DNA from: Brachionus plicatilis
Lineage: Eukaryota; Rotifera; Eurotatoria; Ploima; Brachionidae
Length of the DNA: 64,000 nt
Assembly: GCA_010279815.1 (NCBI GenBank)
Contig: QEOQ01000515.1
Span: forward strand, 215,050 to 279,049
Direction of reading: 5' to 3'
The notes beneath the pieces are model-generated. The model searched no databases and was not told the origin of the DNA. It saw only the letters and a program-made list of their open reading frames with translations. Position 1 is the first letter of the stretch; each line of letters starts with the position of its first letter. Shown here piece by piece: positions 21,051 to 30,418 of this stretch. The translations under genes and the position numbers were made by a program.

Positions 21051-21543
21051 CAGTGGTGTTCCGGATTTAGTAATTTACGATAATTTACGTAAAAAATAGT
21101 AAATTTACTGAATTTTACGTAAAATATTGTAAATTTACGTAAATTTACAAAAGTAAAAAAACGTAAATTTACCAGATTTTACGTAAAATTCGGTAAATTT
21201 CGAACATTTTACGTAAATTTATGTAAAAAAAAAAATGTCCAAAAAATTGGAAAAATTTTGCACTTTTTAAAAAAAAATTGAATTTTTTTTATCCATCAAC
21301 ATTTATTTTCAAAATTATGAATAAAAAAAAATTTACCATAATTTACGTAAATTTTGGTAAAATGGAATAATTTTAATGGTAAAAAATAGTAAAAAATTGT
21401 AAAAAATTGTAAAAAATGATAAAAAATTTAAATTAATTAAAGGAATATTTATTTACAAAAAATAACTTGATTAAATTGTCATAAATCATAAACAATTGAA
21501 AAGATTAACATTTCATTTTTTCGATTTATCCATTTTGATTGAA
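21051..21543. repeat. Left terminal inverted repeat (493 bp)
   Basis: Pairs base for base with 24112-24604 in reverse complement, with a few mismatches such as AAACAATTG versus ATACAATTG. It carries subterminal ACGTAAA/TTTACGT motifs that are candidate transposase binding sites. It also carries an antisense copy of the last 31 nt of the partner-gene coding region, because the right arm extends into that gene. Confidence 0.93.
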
Positions 21544-21671
21544 AACTTTTTATTTACATTTTTTAAATATAAAAAAAATATCTTGAATAGTTTTAATGCT
21601 TTTTAACTGTTTGACCAACCTCCTTGATTTTCTATTACTTTAATTATTGTCTAGATTTTAATTTAAATTAA

Positions 21672-23015
21672 TTATAATTTTATTTTTATATTTTTAATTA
21701 TAACCTTTTTTAAATGTTTGATGTAATTTTGACATTTTTCTGGTGTTAGCAAAATTTTGAAGTCCTTGATAGCTTTTAAGGCATCATTTTCATTTTTAAT
21801 TTTCTGTTTTCTTAAAAAAACTTTTAATTCGTTCCACATACACTCAATTGGATTTAGATCGGGTGATTTTGGTGGGGACTTGACCTAAATTTTTAAAACA
21901 TTTTTATTAGAAAACAAACTTTACCATTCTGAGAATTGGAAAAAAAGCAAATAAAACTCAAAATGCCATTAAATTTATTTTTGAATTTTTGAAAAATTTA
22001 CCCAATAAACGTTATTTTTCTCTAGAAAATTCGTACAAATTTTAGATCTATGCTTGGGATCATTATCCTGATGTAATTTAAACCAAAAATCATAATTAAT
22101 TGCACCAAAAGGCAATAAGTATTGAGCCAATATTTCTCTATACAGTATCGAATCTAGATTCGATGTGAATACCTATTGTTATAAAATTTTTAAAATTCTA
22201 GAATATTTTTGAAAAAAAATTACTGCTAAATTTGTTGGTCCCATAAATGATATGCCACCCCAAACATTAAGCTTTGATTTTGTTTTTGAAGTACAAGGAA
22301 ACGCGTTTGGATATGCAGATGGGTACCTAAGGTGATACATAGGAGGTTCAAATAACCTAATGGTTGTTTCATCAACGAAAATATATTCTTTAAAATCACA
22401 ATTATAATGTTTTAAGCACCAGATTAGCCTTTGTAGCTTATGAGATTCAGATAGGTATGGAGACTGCCGGAGACGTCGGTATCTGAATCCTTAACAATAA
22501 AAACAATACGATTTACATTTAACTAACAAAATAAAGACAAACCTAGTTTAAACCTGTATTTTCTTATAATCGAGCTGCTAATTTTAATTTTGAATTTTAA
22601 AAAAATTTTTTTAACAATTTCAGAAGAACTATAGCAGCCAAAATTTGAAATAGTTTGATCCTTTTAAAAGTTTTAATTTTCAATGATTTAGAATTTATTA
22701 GAAAATAAATTTACTTGAATATATTTTGTAAGCTTATAACTTAAAGCTAGCTTGTTGGCTCTTTTTTTGATGTTATCACGTTTTTCTTTCAAAATCTTTT
22801 TTATGTACTAGTTCGAAATATTAGCTTGTATTAAATTTTCTTTCAGAAACAATAATTACTTCTATTGAAGGGAGAGATTGTTTGTTATATGAAAGCTTTA
22901 AAATCATTCGAATACGCTTTGGACATTTTTTTCTTTTACTTAGCAACATAATTTGCTTTTTGAATTCTTCTTTTTTTAACTCTCTTTTTTTTCGACGAGA
23001 TATTTTAAAATCCAT
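21672..23015 (-). CDS. Tc1-like DD34E transposase, six exons
   Basis: Exons 23015-22851, 22795-22715, 22660-22543, 22489-22224, 22172-22002 and 21884-21672, with introns of 51-117 bp and GT/AG ends, give 337 residues, the usual Tc1 length. The N-terminal part is basic with helix-turn-helix-like segments, ending in SSSIIRKYRFKLGFRYRRL. The catalytic core shows FVDETT (D161), NVWGGISFMG, HQDNDPKH (D246) and SPDLNPIECMWNELK (E281). Exactly 34 residues lie between D246 and E281, so it is DD34E. It cuts and pastes the element at TA sites. No stop or frameshift was seen once introns are removed, so it may be active. Splice choices are mine by eye, but every join keeps both frame and domain order. 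The start shares a 111-bp divergent region with the partner gene. Confidence 0.9.
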
Positions 23016-23126
23016 TTTTTTCTTAAAAGAGAAAAATTAATCTAAGCTCAATAAAAAACACTATAAATTGGATATCAAATTAATTTAAAATATTAAATTT
23101 TTTTAAATAAACACGATATTTATATA
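23016..23126. promoter_or_regulatory. Divergent intergenic region of the transposon
   Basis: The 111 bp between the two start codons, nearly all A/T, must hold both promoters if the genes are expressed. A TTTATATAA-like string lies just before the partner-gene ATG. No specific site can be proven. Confidence 0.45.
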
Positions 23127-24142
23127 ATGGCTCCAAAGCTCAAAAATAAGAATAGAGAAAAACAAATTGAATCAAAAAAGAAAAAAAGAAATGTTGAGAG
23201 TGACGATGAAAGTTCAGATTATGAAGAAAAAGTAATTAAAAAAGCAAAAGCCGATGATGACTTAGAAATGATAGCCATAACCTATGAAATTCAAAATGAA
23301 AAACATCCATTCTTTTTTTTAAATCAGGTACCCGGAAGTGTAGAATTAAAAAAAATAATTGAGCCACTTGAAAAAAACGAAGTAGTCTTAAATTTTTAGT
23401 TTTAAAATATTTTTAAAAATTCTTAAATATCAAGCTTTTGAAAGGGACTAGAATTTCCTTTTTCCATGAGCATGAAAACAATTTTTTAATTTTTGATGCT
23501 ACAATACAGTGCTCTAAAATATTCAGAATACCAAAAACAAGAGTAGTGATTCATTTTTAAATATATGAAAAATAATTTTTTTTTTAAGACTGGAAAACTT
23601 AATAGGGATAACAAATCAAATAATGATTTTATAGAAAGGTCTTTTTCATCTATAAATGAAAATCTATTTAAGTTAAATGCAAGCTTACTGAAAATTCATG
23701 AAGAGCAAAGAGACTTAAAAGACTTAAGAGAAATTATAAACAACCCTTCAGAAAGAACTCAACATTCGTCGGAGAATAATGTAATAATAAGTAATCCATC
23801 TATGGAAAGTGGATCAAATATTGGAATAGGTTATTTCGCAATAAAAAAAAAATTGTTAAATTAATTAATTCTAATAGTCTCAAACAAAGAATTCACTAAT
23901 TTTTTAAGAAGTGAGCTAGAAAGAAAATTTAAAGACGATCCAAATAAAACACTTGGATATTACCAAACAAATTATCCGAACAGGATTTTAGAAATAAAAA
24001 GTTTTTTTTTTTAAATATAAAAACAAAATAATAATTTTTTTCAAAAGATGATCTAGTTAAATTCGTTCCCCAACATCTTTCCTTTAGAGAAGCTTGGGAA
24101 AGGGCATCGAATTCAATCAAAATGGATAAATCGAAAAAATAA
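23127..24142 (+). CDS. Transposon partner protein, 273 aa, function unknown
   Basis: Five exons: 23127-23381, 23435-23542, 23589-23829, 23878-24000 and 24048-24142. The introns are 46-53 bp, all GT/AG, with phases 0, 0, 1 and 1. The joined frame is open to TAA inside the right inverted repeat. Residues 1-45 are Lys/Glu/Asp-rich with a likely nuclear signal (ESKKKKRN) and an acidic patch (ESDDESSDYEE). A central block reads ISFFHEHENNFLIFDATIQC. A heptad-like stretch follows (SINENLFKLNASLLKIHEEQ). The C-terminal block reads FTNFLRSELERKFKDDPN, then DLVKFVPQHLSFREAWERAS. No known domain is recognised. Relics of the last two exons sit in the separate element at 385-1083 with the same intron positions, so the gene is conserved across families rather than captured once. 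A DNA-binding or regulatory partner of the transposase is an inference. Confidence 0.8.
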
Positions 24143-24604
24143 AATGTTAATCTTTTCAATTGTATATGATTTATGACAATTTAATCAAGTTATTTTTTGT
24201 AAATAAATATTCCTTTAATTAATTTAAATTTTTTATCATTTTTTACAATTTTTTACAATTTTTTACTATTTTTTACCATTAAAATTATTCCATTTTACCA
24301 AAATTTACGTAAATTATGGTAAATTTTTTTTTATTCATAATTTTGAAAATAAATGTTGATGGATAAAAAAAATTCAATTTTTTTTTAAAAAGTGCAAAAT
24401 TTTTCCAATTTTTTGGACATTTTTTTTTTTACATAAATTTACGTAAAATGTTCGAAATTTACCGAATTTTACGTAAAATCTGGTAAATTTACGTTTTTTT
24501 ACTTTTGTAAATTTACGTAAATTTACAATATTTTACGTAAAATTCAGTAAATTTACTATTTTTTACGTAAATTATCGTAAATTACTAAATCCGGAACACC
24601 ACTG
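24112..24604. repeat. Right terminal inverted repeat (493 bp)
   Basis: Reverse complement of 21051-21543, ending CCGGAACACCACTG before TA. Its inner 31 bp are the last codons and stop of the partner gene. Confidence 0.93.
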
Positions 24605-24606
24605 TA

Positions 24607-24940
24607 TATAGTTTATAAAAATTTTTATTTATTTTAAAGAAATTACCAATAGTTAGTAACTATGGAATCAATACTTATTTCCAGGCCTGTATTAGGAAGT
24701 TGGGAGCAATTTTCCGAAGCAGAGAAATTCGGTTCAAATAAAACATTTATAACTTTTTCGAAATGAATATTGATTTAAAATTTTTTTAACATTAATTAAC
24801 TAATTTCGTTAAAGTATCATATTGGAATTTAAACAATTTTAAATATTTTATATTCCAAAACTTATGATAAACCGAAGCAAATATTTGACCAAGATGAATT
24901 TGTTTTGGATAAACAGTATAAAAACAAATTATACTGGAGA
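24607..24940. other. AT-rich spacer with no clear feature
   Basis: AT-rich sequence next to the transposon. A small island CCAGGCCTGTATTAGGAAGTTG (about 24681) shows no coding relation. Confidence 0.4.
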
Positions 24941-24944
24941 AACT

Positions 24945-25282
24945 GTGTTGGTTTTGTGAAGTTCGGTACAAAGTATGAAAATATTAAATGAATTCTGTGA
25001 ATGCAGAATAGTGCAACATTCAAAGTTGCATCAACTGTAAGAGTCTGCTAATGATATGCAATATCTCTGCAAAATGCACTACACTCGATTTTATTGAGAT
25101 TTAATTTCTCCTAAATTCTGCAAATTTAGTAGACTTGATATTTGATGCAGCTTTGAATTTTGCACTATGTTGCATTTACATAACTAAGTTTAAGCTTTAA
25201 AAAAAAAAGTTATTCAATTTATTTTACATTTTTTTCCGTTCCTCTTATCAGTTTGTACTGAATTTCACAAAACCAACTGTGT
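24945..25282. mobile_element. Palindromic MITE, about 335 bp
   Basis: Left end GTTGGTTTTGTGAAGTTCGG/TACAAA and right end TTTGTACTGAATTTCACAAAACCAAC are inverted. The inner halves also mirror one another (GTGAATGCAGAATAGTGCAACATTC near 25000, GAATTTTGCACTATGTTGCATT near 25155). No coding content. TGCA-rich words link it loosely to the fold-back in the tektin-2 intron. Confidence 0.7.
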
Positions 25283-25757
25283 TACTAGTCAAAGGAACTT
25301 AAAAAACATTCAAGCAAGATGGATTTTTAAGCAGATTTATTTCACAGAAATTTTAGCTTCAGATATTGACATTTGTAACTTTCCCAAATGTTTGTAAAGT
25401 CTGAAAAAAATTTAAATTTTTTTAAAATTTTTATCCAAAATAAATTCTGTAAATGAATTTAAAAATTTTTAATTTTTATCAATATTTTAATGGCTTATAT
25501 TTTTTGGGGGTGACAAATTAAATTTTTTTAAGATGACAAAAATAACTAAAAGTGGTGACTAATTTTATTTGTTTTAGCTGACTATAAAAAACTAATTATT
25601 CTGACAAAAAAACTAAACGAATGACAAATTTATATATTGAGATGACTTTTTTATAATTTTTCACTGACAAAATAAAACCTTATTTGTAGACAAAAAAAAC
25701 TAATTTTAGTGACGAAAATATTTATTTAAATGACAAAATATAAAAAAATATAAACGA

Positions 25758-26094
25758 TTAATTTATTTTTGTTTTTTTTTCCTGAGTTGTTGATTTCTTT
25801 GGTCTTCCTCGTTTTCTTGGTAAATCCACTGTAGCTTCGACTGTAGCTTGTACTGTAGCTTCAGTAACATATTCTTTCGCAATGACTGAATCGCTAGGAG
25901 GCTCTTGTTCGACTACTGCTTGCTCGGGATAAGATTCATTTTCTGAACTGCTCAAATCACAATCATTTTGGTAAAACAGAGCTGCTTTTTGTTTTTTTTG
26001 TCTGCCTCTTTTGCCGTTCTACATCTTCATGGTCTATATCAAGCATTGTGTCCTCTTCATTGAAATTGGGAATTACTGATTCAGTGCTAGACAT
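25758..26094 (-). pseudogene. AT-hook protein relic inside a transposon
   Basis: Starts MSSTESVIPNFNEEDTMLD and runs to a frameshift in a poly-A stretch near 25990. In the next frame it continues DLSSSENESYPEQAVVEQ to a basic LPRKRGRPKKSTTQEKK and stop. RKRGRPKK is an AT-hook, which binds the DNA minor groove. Acidic start plus AT-hook end is common in small transposon-encoded proteins. With one frameshift this copy is probably broken; alternatively an intron lies there. Confidence 0.5.
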
Positions 26095-26116
26095 TTTTTT
26101 TATTTCTTATCGATAA

Positions 26117-26790
26117 GTATTTATTTATTTATTTATTTGTATATCTGTATCGAGCTAAAGCTCCTTCAGATTAAAAAATAAAAAAAAATAAAAAATTAAA
26201 ATAAAGTTAAATAAAATAAAATAAAAAAAAATTAAGAAAAAAATAAAGTTAAAATAATATAACTTAAAAAGTAGATAAATATTAAAATTAAAATAAGATA
26301 AATTTTGATAGAGAGTAACAGAATACATTTTTTAAATATTTAATGATTCAGGATAAAAAGAAGAAATAGCATTTTGTTGATATTCTGGGATTTTTGGCAT
26401 TTCATCCGCATTTTCATAAGTGTTTGTTTGAATTTCTTCTTGTTCTATATAGAGCTCCCTGTAGTCAATTTTTTGTCTTTCTATCGACTTCAATTTCTCA
26501 GCTATGGTACATTTATGTGTCATATGACCTTTTTGATGACATTTTTCGCATAAGGATTCCTTAACCGGACATTTTGCTACATTATGATTTTCATCGTCAC
26601 AAAAATTGCATTTAGGCTGTTGACCAACAATAGAGACTACACATCTTAACCCAAAAATATTAGCGGTACCAGAAAGGTTTTTGATTATATTTTCCGTCTG
26701 TTTTGGGTAAGAAATTTTCACCCTTTTAACTCCATTTTTTAGAGGCCTATCTTTATAATAGTCATTAGTCATTAATTAAATTAGTCACCA
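26117..26790 (-). mobile_element. Retroposon with CCHC ORF1 and LINE tail but no RT
   Basis: On the minus strand a frame at 26772-26332 is followed directly by an A/T-rich 3' UTR, the GGAGCTTTAGCTCGATACAG motif and an AAATAAATAAATA tail. The 3' UTR (26170-26330) resembles that at 56160-56310, which there follows the end of a reverse-transcriptase frame. Here the RT is absent, so ORF1 appears joined straight to the LINE 3' end. Confidence 0.65.
26332..26772 (-). CDS. Gag/ORF1-like zinc-knuckle protein of a retroposon
   Basis: 146 residues. The N-terminal half contains VKRVKISYPKQTENIIKNL and GLRCVVSIVGQQ, like the region before the knuckles in LINE ORF1/gag proteins. Two CCHC knuckles follow: CNFCDDENHNVAKCP (about 75-89) and CEKCHQKGHMTHKC (about 94-107). 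Such proteins bind retroelement RNA. The frame is open but short and may be only the C-terminal part of a full ORF1. Confidence 0.7.
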   Translation of the reverse strand: MTNDYYKDRPLKNGVKRVKISYPKQTENIIKNLSGTANIFGLRCVVSIVGQQPKCNFCDDENHNVAKCPVKESLCEKCHQKGHMTHKCTIAEKLKSIERQKIDYRELYIEQEEIQTNTYENADEMPKIPEYQQNAISSFYPESLNI

Positions 26791-27306
26791 TTTTTTTGGT
26801 TAATCTGTCATCCCGAAAATATTTAATTTGCCGGTCAATTAGTTTATCTGTCAGTCAGTTAGTTTAATTGTCACTCAATTAGTTTAATTATCAGTGAAGT
26901 AGTTTGTTTGTCACCTAGTTTAGTTTTTTTGTCAGTAAATTTAGTCTTTTTTGTCAGTAAAATAGGAATTTTTTTGTCAGTTCATTAAATGATGGCCTAT
27001 TTTAATTTGTACAGGGCTAAGACTAAATTAAATAAATAAGTTATTACAATTCAAGAAAAGGTAATCTAAAACTTAAACTTTAAACTTTCAAGGTTAATCA
27101 ACTGGCTAGTGCCCATACCATGAAAACTGATTAACACTTCATTTATTTAATTGAATAAAATAATTACTAGAAGTTAAAAATAAAAATTTCTAAATTTGTT
27201 TTAAAAAATAAAAAAAATTATTTAATAAAGCAAAACATTGATATATTTAAATTAAATTTTTTGAATTTTTTTACGAATTCTGTAAAAATTAAATTGATAT
27301 TATTAA

Positions 27307-28588
27307 TAGTGTTGGTCTCCGGAGGAACAGAGTGGCCTCCGGAGAAAAATTGCCAGATTCACGGAGCCGGAAAGGGGCGCGGAAAATTTTAGCAAAAAAA
27401 GTTCCAGAGACGGAGAAAAAAAACAGTTGCGGAAACGGTAACGGAAAAATAAACGGTGACCTCGAAAATAACGGAGATATTAACGGTGAGCTCCGGCGGA
27501 TCGGAGATTTAAACGGTGACAATAATCGGAGACGAAGGTTGGAACGGAGAAAAATTCCGGAGACGGCAACGGAAAAGGGTAAATGCACGGAGCCTCCGGA
27601 TTTAACGGAGTCTTTAACGGAGAATCCGAACGGAGCGGAGACGTAAACGGAAGACCCAAACAGAGCGGATACGGGAACGGAAGACCCAAACGGAGGGGAT
27701 ACGGGAACGGAAGACCCAAACGGAGCGATGACGGAAACGGAGAAACCCAAACGGAGCGGAGACCGAAACGGAGGACCTAAACAGAGAGGAGAAATAAACC
27801 GAAGAGAACAACCGAAATTGAGCAATTGACCAAAGCTTACAAAATAAAGATGATATCGCTAGAAATAAACCGATTGAAATTTGCAGCAAGCATTCTTTAG
27901 ACTTCTAGAATTTTGCCATCGCTACTTTGTTTTAAAAAGTTTGTTCGGAAAAGAATTAATTATCTAAATAATTTTTTTAATTTTTTTGGAAAAAATAGAA
28001 ATGATTTTTTATTAAATTTTTTTAACACCCGATGTAATAGTTAATTTTAATTAAATTTAATTTATAAGATAAAAAATTTAAAAAAAATTTAATTTTTAAA
28101 ATTCTGATTTAAAAATTATTAATTTTAAAAATTAAATTTTTTTTAAGCTTAATTATTTTTATTTAGAAGCTTTGGTCAATTGCTCAATTTCGGTTGTTCT
28201 CTTCGGTTTATTTCTCCTCTCCGTTTGGGTTTCTCCTTTTCCGTCATCGCTCCGTTTGGGTCTTCCGTTCCCGTATCCGCTCCGTTTGGGTCTTCCGTTC
28301 CCGTATCCGCTCTGTTTGGGTCTTCCGTTTACGTCTCCGCTCCGTTCGGATTCTCCGTTAAAGACTCCGTTAAATCCGGAGGCTCCGTGCATTTACCCTT
28401 TTCCGTTGCCGTCTCCGGAATTTTTCTCCGTTCCAACCTTCGTCTCCGATTATTGTCACCGTTTATATCTCCGTTCCGTACGGTGTCATTCCGGAAATTC
28501 AACCGCTCCGTTTACGTTCCTCCGTTTAACCTTCCGTTGATTTTTTTCCGGAGCCTTCCGGTGAACCCTCATCCGTTACCCAACACTG
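27307..28588. mobile_element. hAT-type fold-back element with CGGAAACGGA minisatellite arms
   Basis: 1,282 bp between perfect 8-bp duplications ATTATTAA (27299-27306, 28589-28596). The ends are TAGTGTTGG and CCAACACTG. Eight-base duplications and a (T/C)AGTGTTGG terminus point to hAT. Each arm (about 27310-27840, 28160-28580) is a minisatellite of CGGAnACGGA/GGAAGACCCAAACGGAG words, the reverse complement of the other. It is far richer in GC than its surroundings. Open frames here exist in several frames on both strands and are products of the repeat, not genes. Confidence 0.85.
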
Positions 28589-28656
28589 ATTATTAAATAA
28601 AGAAGATTGAATAATGCAAACTTCAACATTTATCTCTTGATTACAAAGCTATTCAT

Positions 28657-29514
28657 TAGTGTTGTAAATCAAATTGGCCATTTGAACAAGTTATTCGATT
28701 TGTTTCGATTTAAATTTAAAATAAAATTTGAATTCGAGTTTAAACTTAAATAAAATTTGGATTGAAGTTTAAACTAAAATAAAATTTGGATTAAAATTTA
28801 AACTCAAAAAATATTTAGATTCTAAGATTAACTTAAATAATTCTAAATTCTATTTAAATTATGTTTTAATTAAAATTACTTAAACAATTTGACTAATTTA
28901 AATTTTCAGATATCACTAAGACCTACTAAAATTTTATGCTGATATCGCAATTTCATAGCATTCTCTTTTTTCAAATGACCAAACATATTGCTTGAGGAAT
29001 TTGTGTTTCTATATTCAACAGTGTAATATCAGCATTTTTATTTACTATAATTTTCTAACTTTAATTGAATTATCGTGGAAAGATATCTTTTAATGTATTG
29101 CTTTTTGTTTATCGATCGATTAGTAAAAGGTGCTTGTAAAAAATCTTGAGTTTGTGTAATATATTAATTGGAATAAAAAAAAATGGAAAAAAACTTTATT
29201 TTTAGAATTTATTTGTAGCTTACGTTTTAAATTAATACACTTATTATAAAAACCACCAAAATAAATTTAAATTTTCGTTTTGATTTTCAAATAAAAGCTT
29301 AATAATTTGACTTTTTTAAATTCCAAATTAAATTGAATTATGATTCAAATTTGAATTTAAATTCAATTATTATTCTGGGTTTAAATTAAAACTTAACTTA
29401 AAAATTTGCTTAAATTTAAACTCAAATAAAAAATTTGTTTAAATTCAAACTCAAATTTAAAAATTAATTTAATTATTTAAAAGTAAATTCAAATGCTATT
29501 TATTTACAACACTA
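28657..29514. mobile_element. Non-autonomous hAT element, 858 bp
   Basis: Terminal inverted repeat TAGTGTTGTAAAT, flanked by a perfect 8-bp duplication CTATTCAT (28649-28656, 29515-29522). The arms are rich in AAATTTGAATTTAAACT words that mirror each other. No coding. A second, inverted copy of the same family lies at about 54050-55835. Confidence 0.88.
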
Positions 29515-29522
29515 CTATTCAT

Positions 29523-30418
29523 CAATCTTGTATAAAAATGTTCAAAGGTTTTTTCACCATTAGCCGTTTTTGACATTGGTTCAATCAGATTGTTAGTTTT
29601 CCTTAAATTATATTTTTAATTCCTTGAGTCATTTTTATTTAATTTCATACTTAATTTGAAATACAAAACTAAATGATAGAGTAAAGAATATTTGAAAAAA
29701 TTAAAAATTTCCTTTTAAAAACTTTTAATACTTCAGATATTAAAAGTTTAGACCATTTTGATTATTTTTTTATAATTATAATAATCAATTTGGGAAATAA
29801 TTACTCAAGATAAATTTTTATCGTTTTTAAACAAAGTCATTTTTACTTGTTTAAAAAAAACTAAATTTAAAGATTCTTGTTTTAAAACAATAAAAACTAA
29901 ATATCCTTTGTTTGATTTAATCTTTTAAATTTCGATGTAATAAGATTGAAAAAGTAACACCAATTCATTTTTTTAAAATAATTTAAAAACATTGCACTTT
30001 TTTCGTTTTCAAAATTGTATGAAAATTTTTGTAAAAAGACGAAAAAATACACCAAACATTTATTGGTATATTTTTATTTGCATACAATGAACAATAAAAA
30101 AAATTTGCTTGATCTGATTTTTAATTTAATCATTTTGAAAGTTAAAAAAAAATTCTCTTCAATTATGTTGTCAAATTTTAATATTTAATATTTAATACAT
30201 AAAAAAATAAGCATACTGTTTTCACCCAATTGTTTTCAATTTTCTAACCATATATGAAGGTAAGCAACAGTTGCTAGGCAACGCGATAAAACCGAGAAAA
30301 TCAAAAAAAGAAAAAAAAACAACAACATACACTTATTGCTAATAATTAAAGCTTTTATCAGCATAAAAAATTAAAAGAAAAGCAACTAAACTATCATTAC
30401 TGGGGGACTTGTTCCATA
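29523..30418. other. Upstream region of CFAP57
   Basis: AT-rich sequence. Near the gene, at about 30268-30282, lies GTTGCTAGGCAACG, a strong palindromic match to the X-box motif of RFX factors that drive ciliary genes. Confidence 0.5.
30268..30282. promoter_or_regulatory. Candidate X-box (RFX site) upstream of CFAP57
   Basis: The palindrome GTTGCTAGGCAAC lies about 140 bp upstream of the CFAP57 start. This is the classical RFX half-site pair, expected at a cilium gene. Confidence 0.75.

Larger units (their letters stand above)
21051..24604. mobile_element. Intact two-gene Tc1/mariner-superfamily transposon, 3,554 bp
   Basis: Bounded by CAGTGGTGTTCCGGATTTAG at the left and CTAAATCCGGAACACCACTG at the right, with TA on each side (21049-21050, 24605-24606). 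The inverted repeats are 493 bp each (21051-21543 and 24112-24604), with only occasional mismatches in the stretches compared. They are built of ACGTAAATTTAC-type blocks. Inside are two divergently transcribed multi-exon genes, the DD34E transposase (-) and a second protein gene (+), with 111 bp between their start codons. Both can be spliced into uninterrupted frames, and the arms are near-identical, so the insertion is probably recent. Long arms, seven to nine short introns in total and a partner gene are unusual for Tc1-like elements. Confidence 0.93.
25507..26990. mobile_element. Element with inverted arms of TGACAAA/CTAA repeats
   Basis: The left arm (25507-25735) repeats TGACAAAATAACTAA-like units; the right arm (about 26795-26990) repeats the reverse complement (TTAGTTTAATTGTCA). 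Subterminal repeats of this sort are common binding sites for a transposase. Between them are an AT-hook coding relic and an inserted ORF1-bearing retroposon. Exact ends and target duplication are not clear. Confidence 0.55.

Noticed and set aside
27289..28596. Numerous open frames on both strands rich in NGR/PKRSG or SPLRLG repeats
   Set aside because: They arise from the CGGAnACGGA minisatellite in every frame; inverted ends and an 8-bp duplication show a transposon, not genes.
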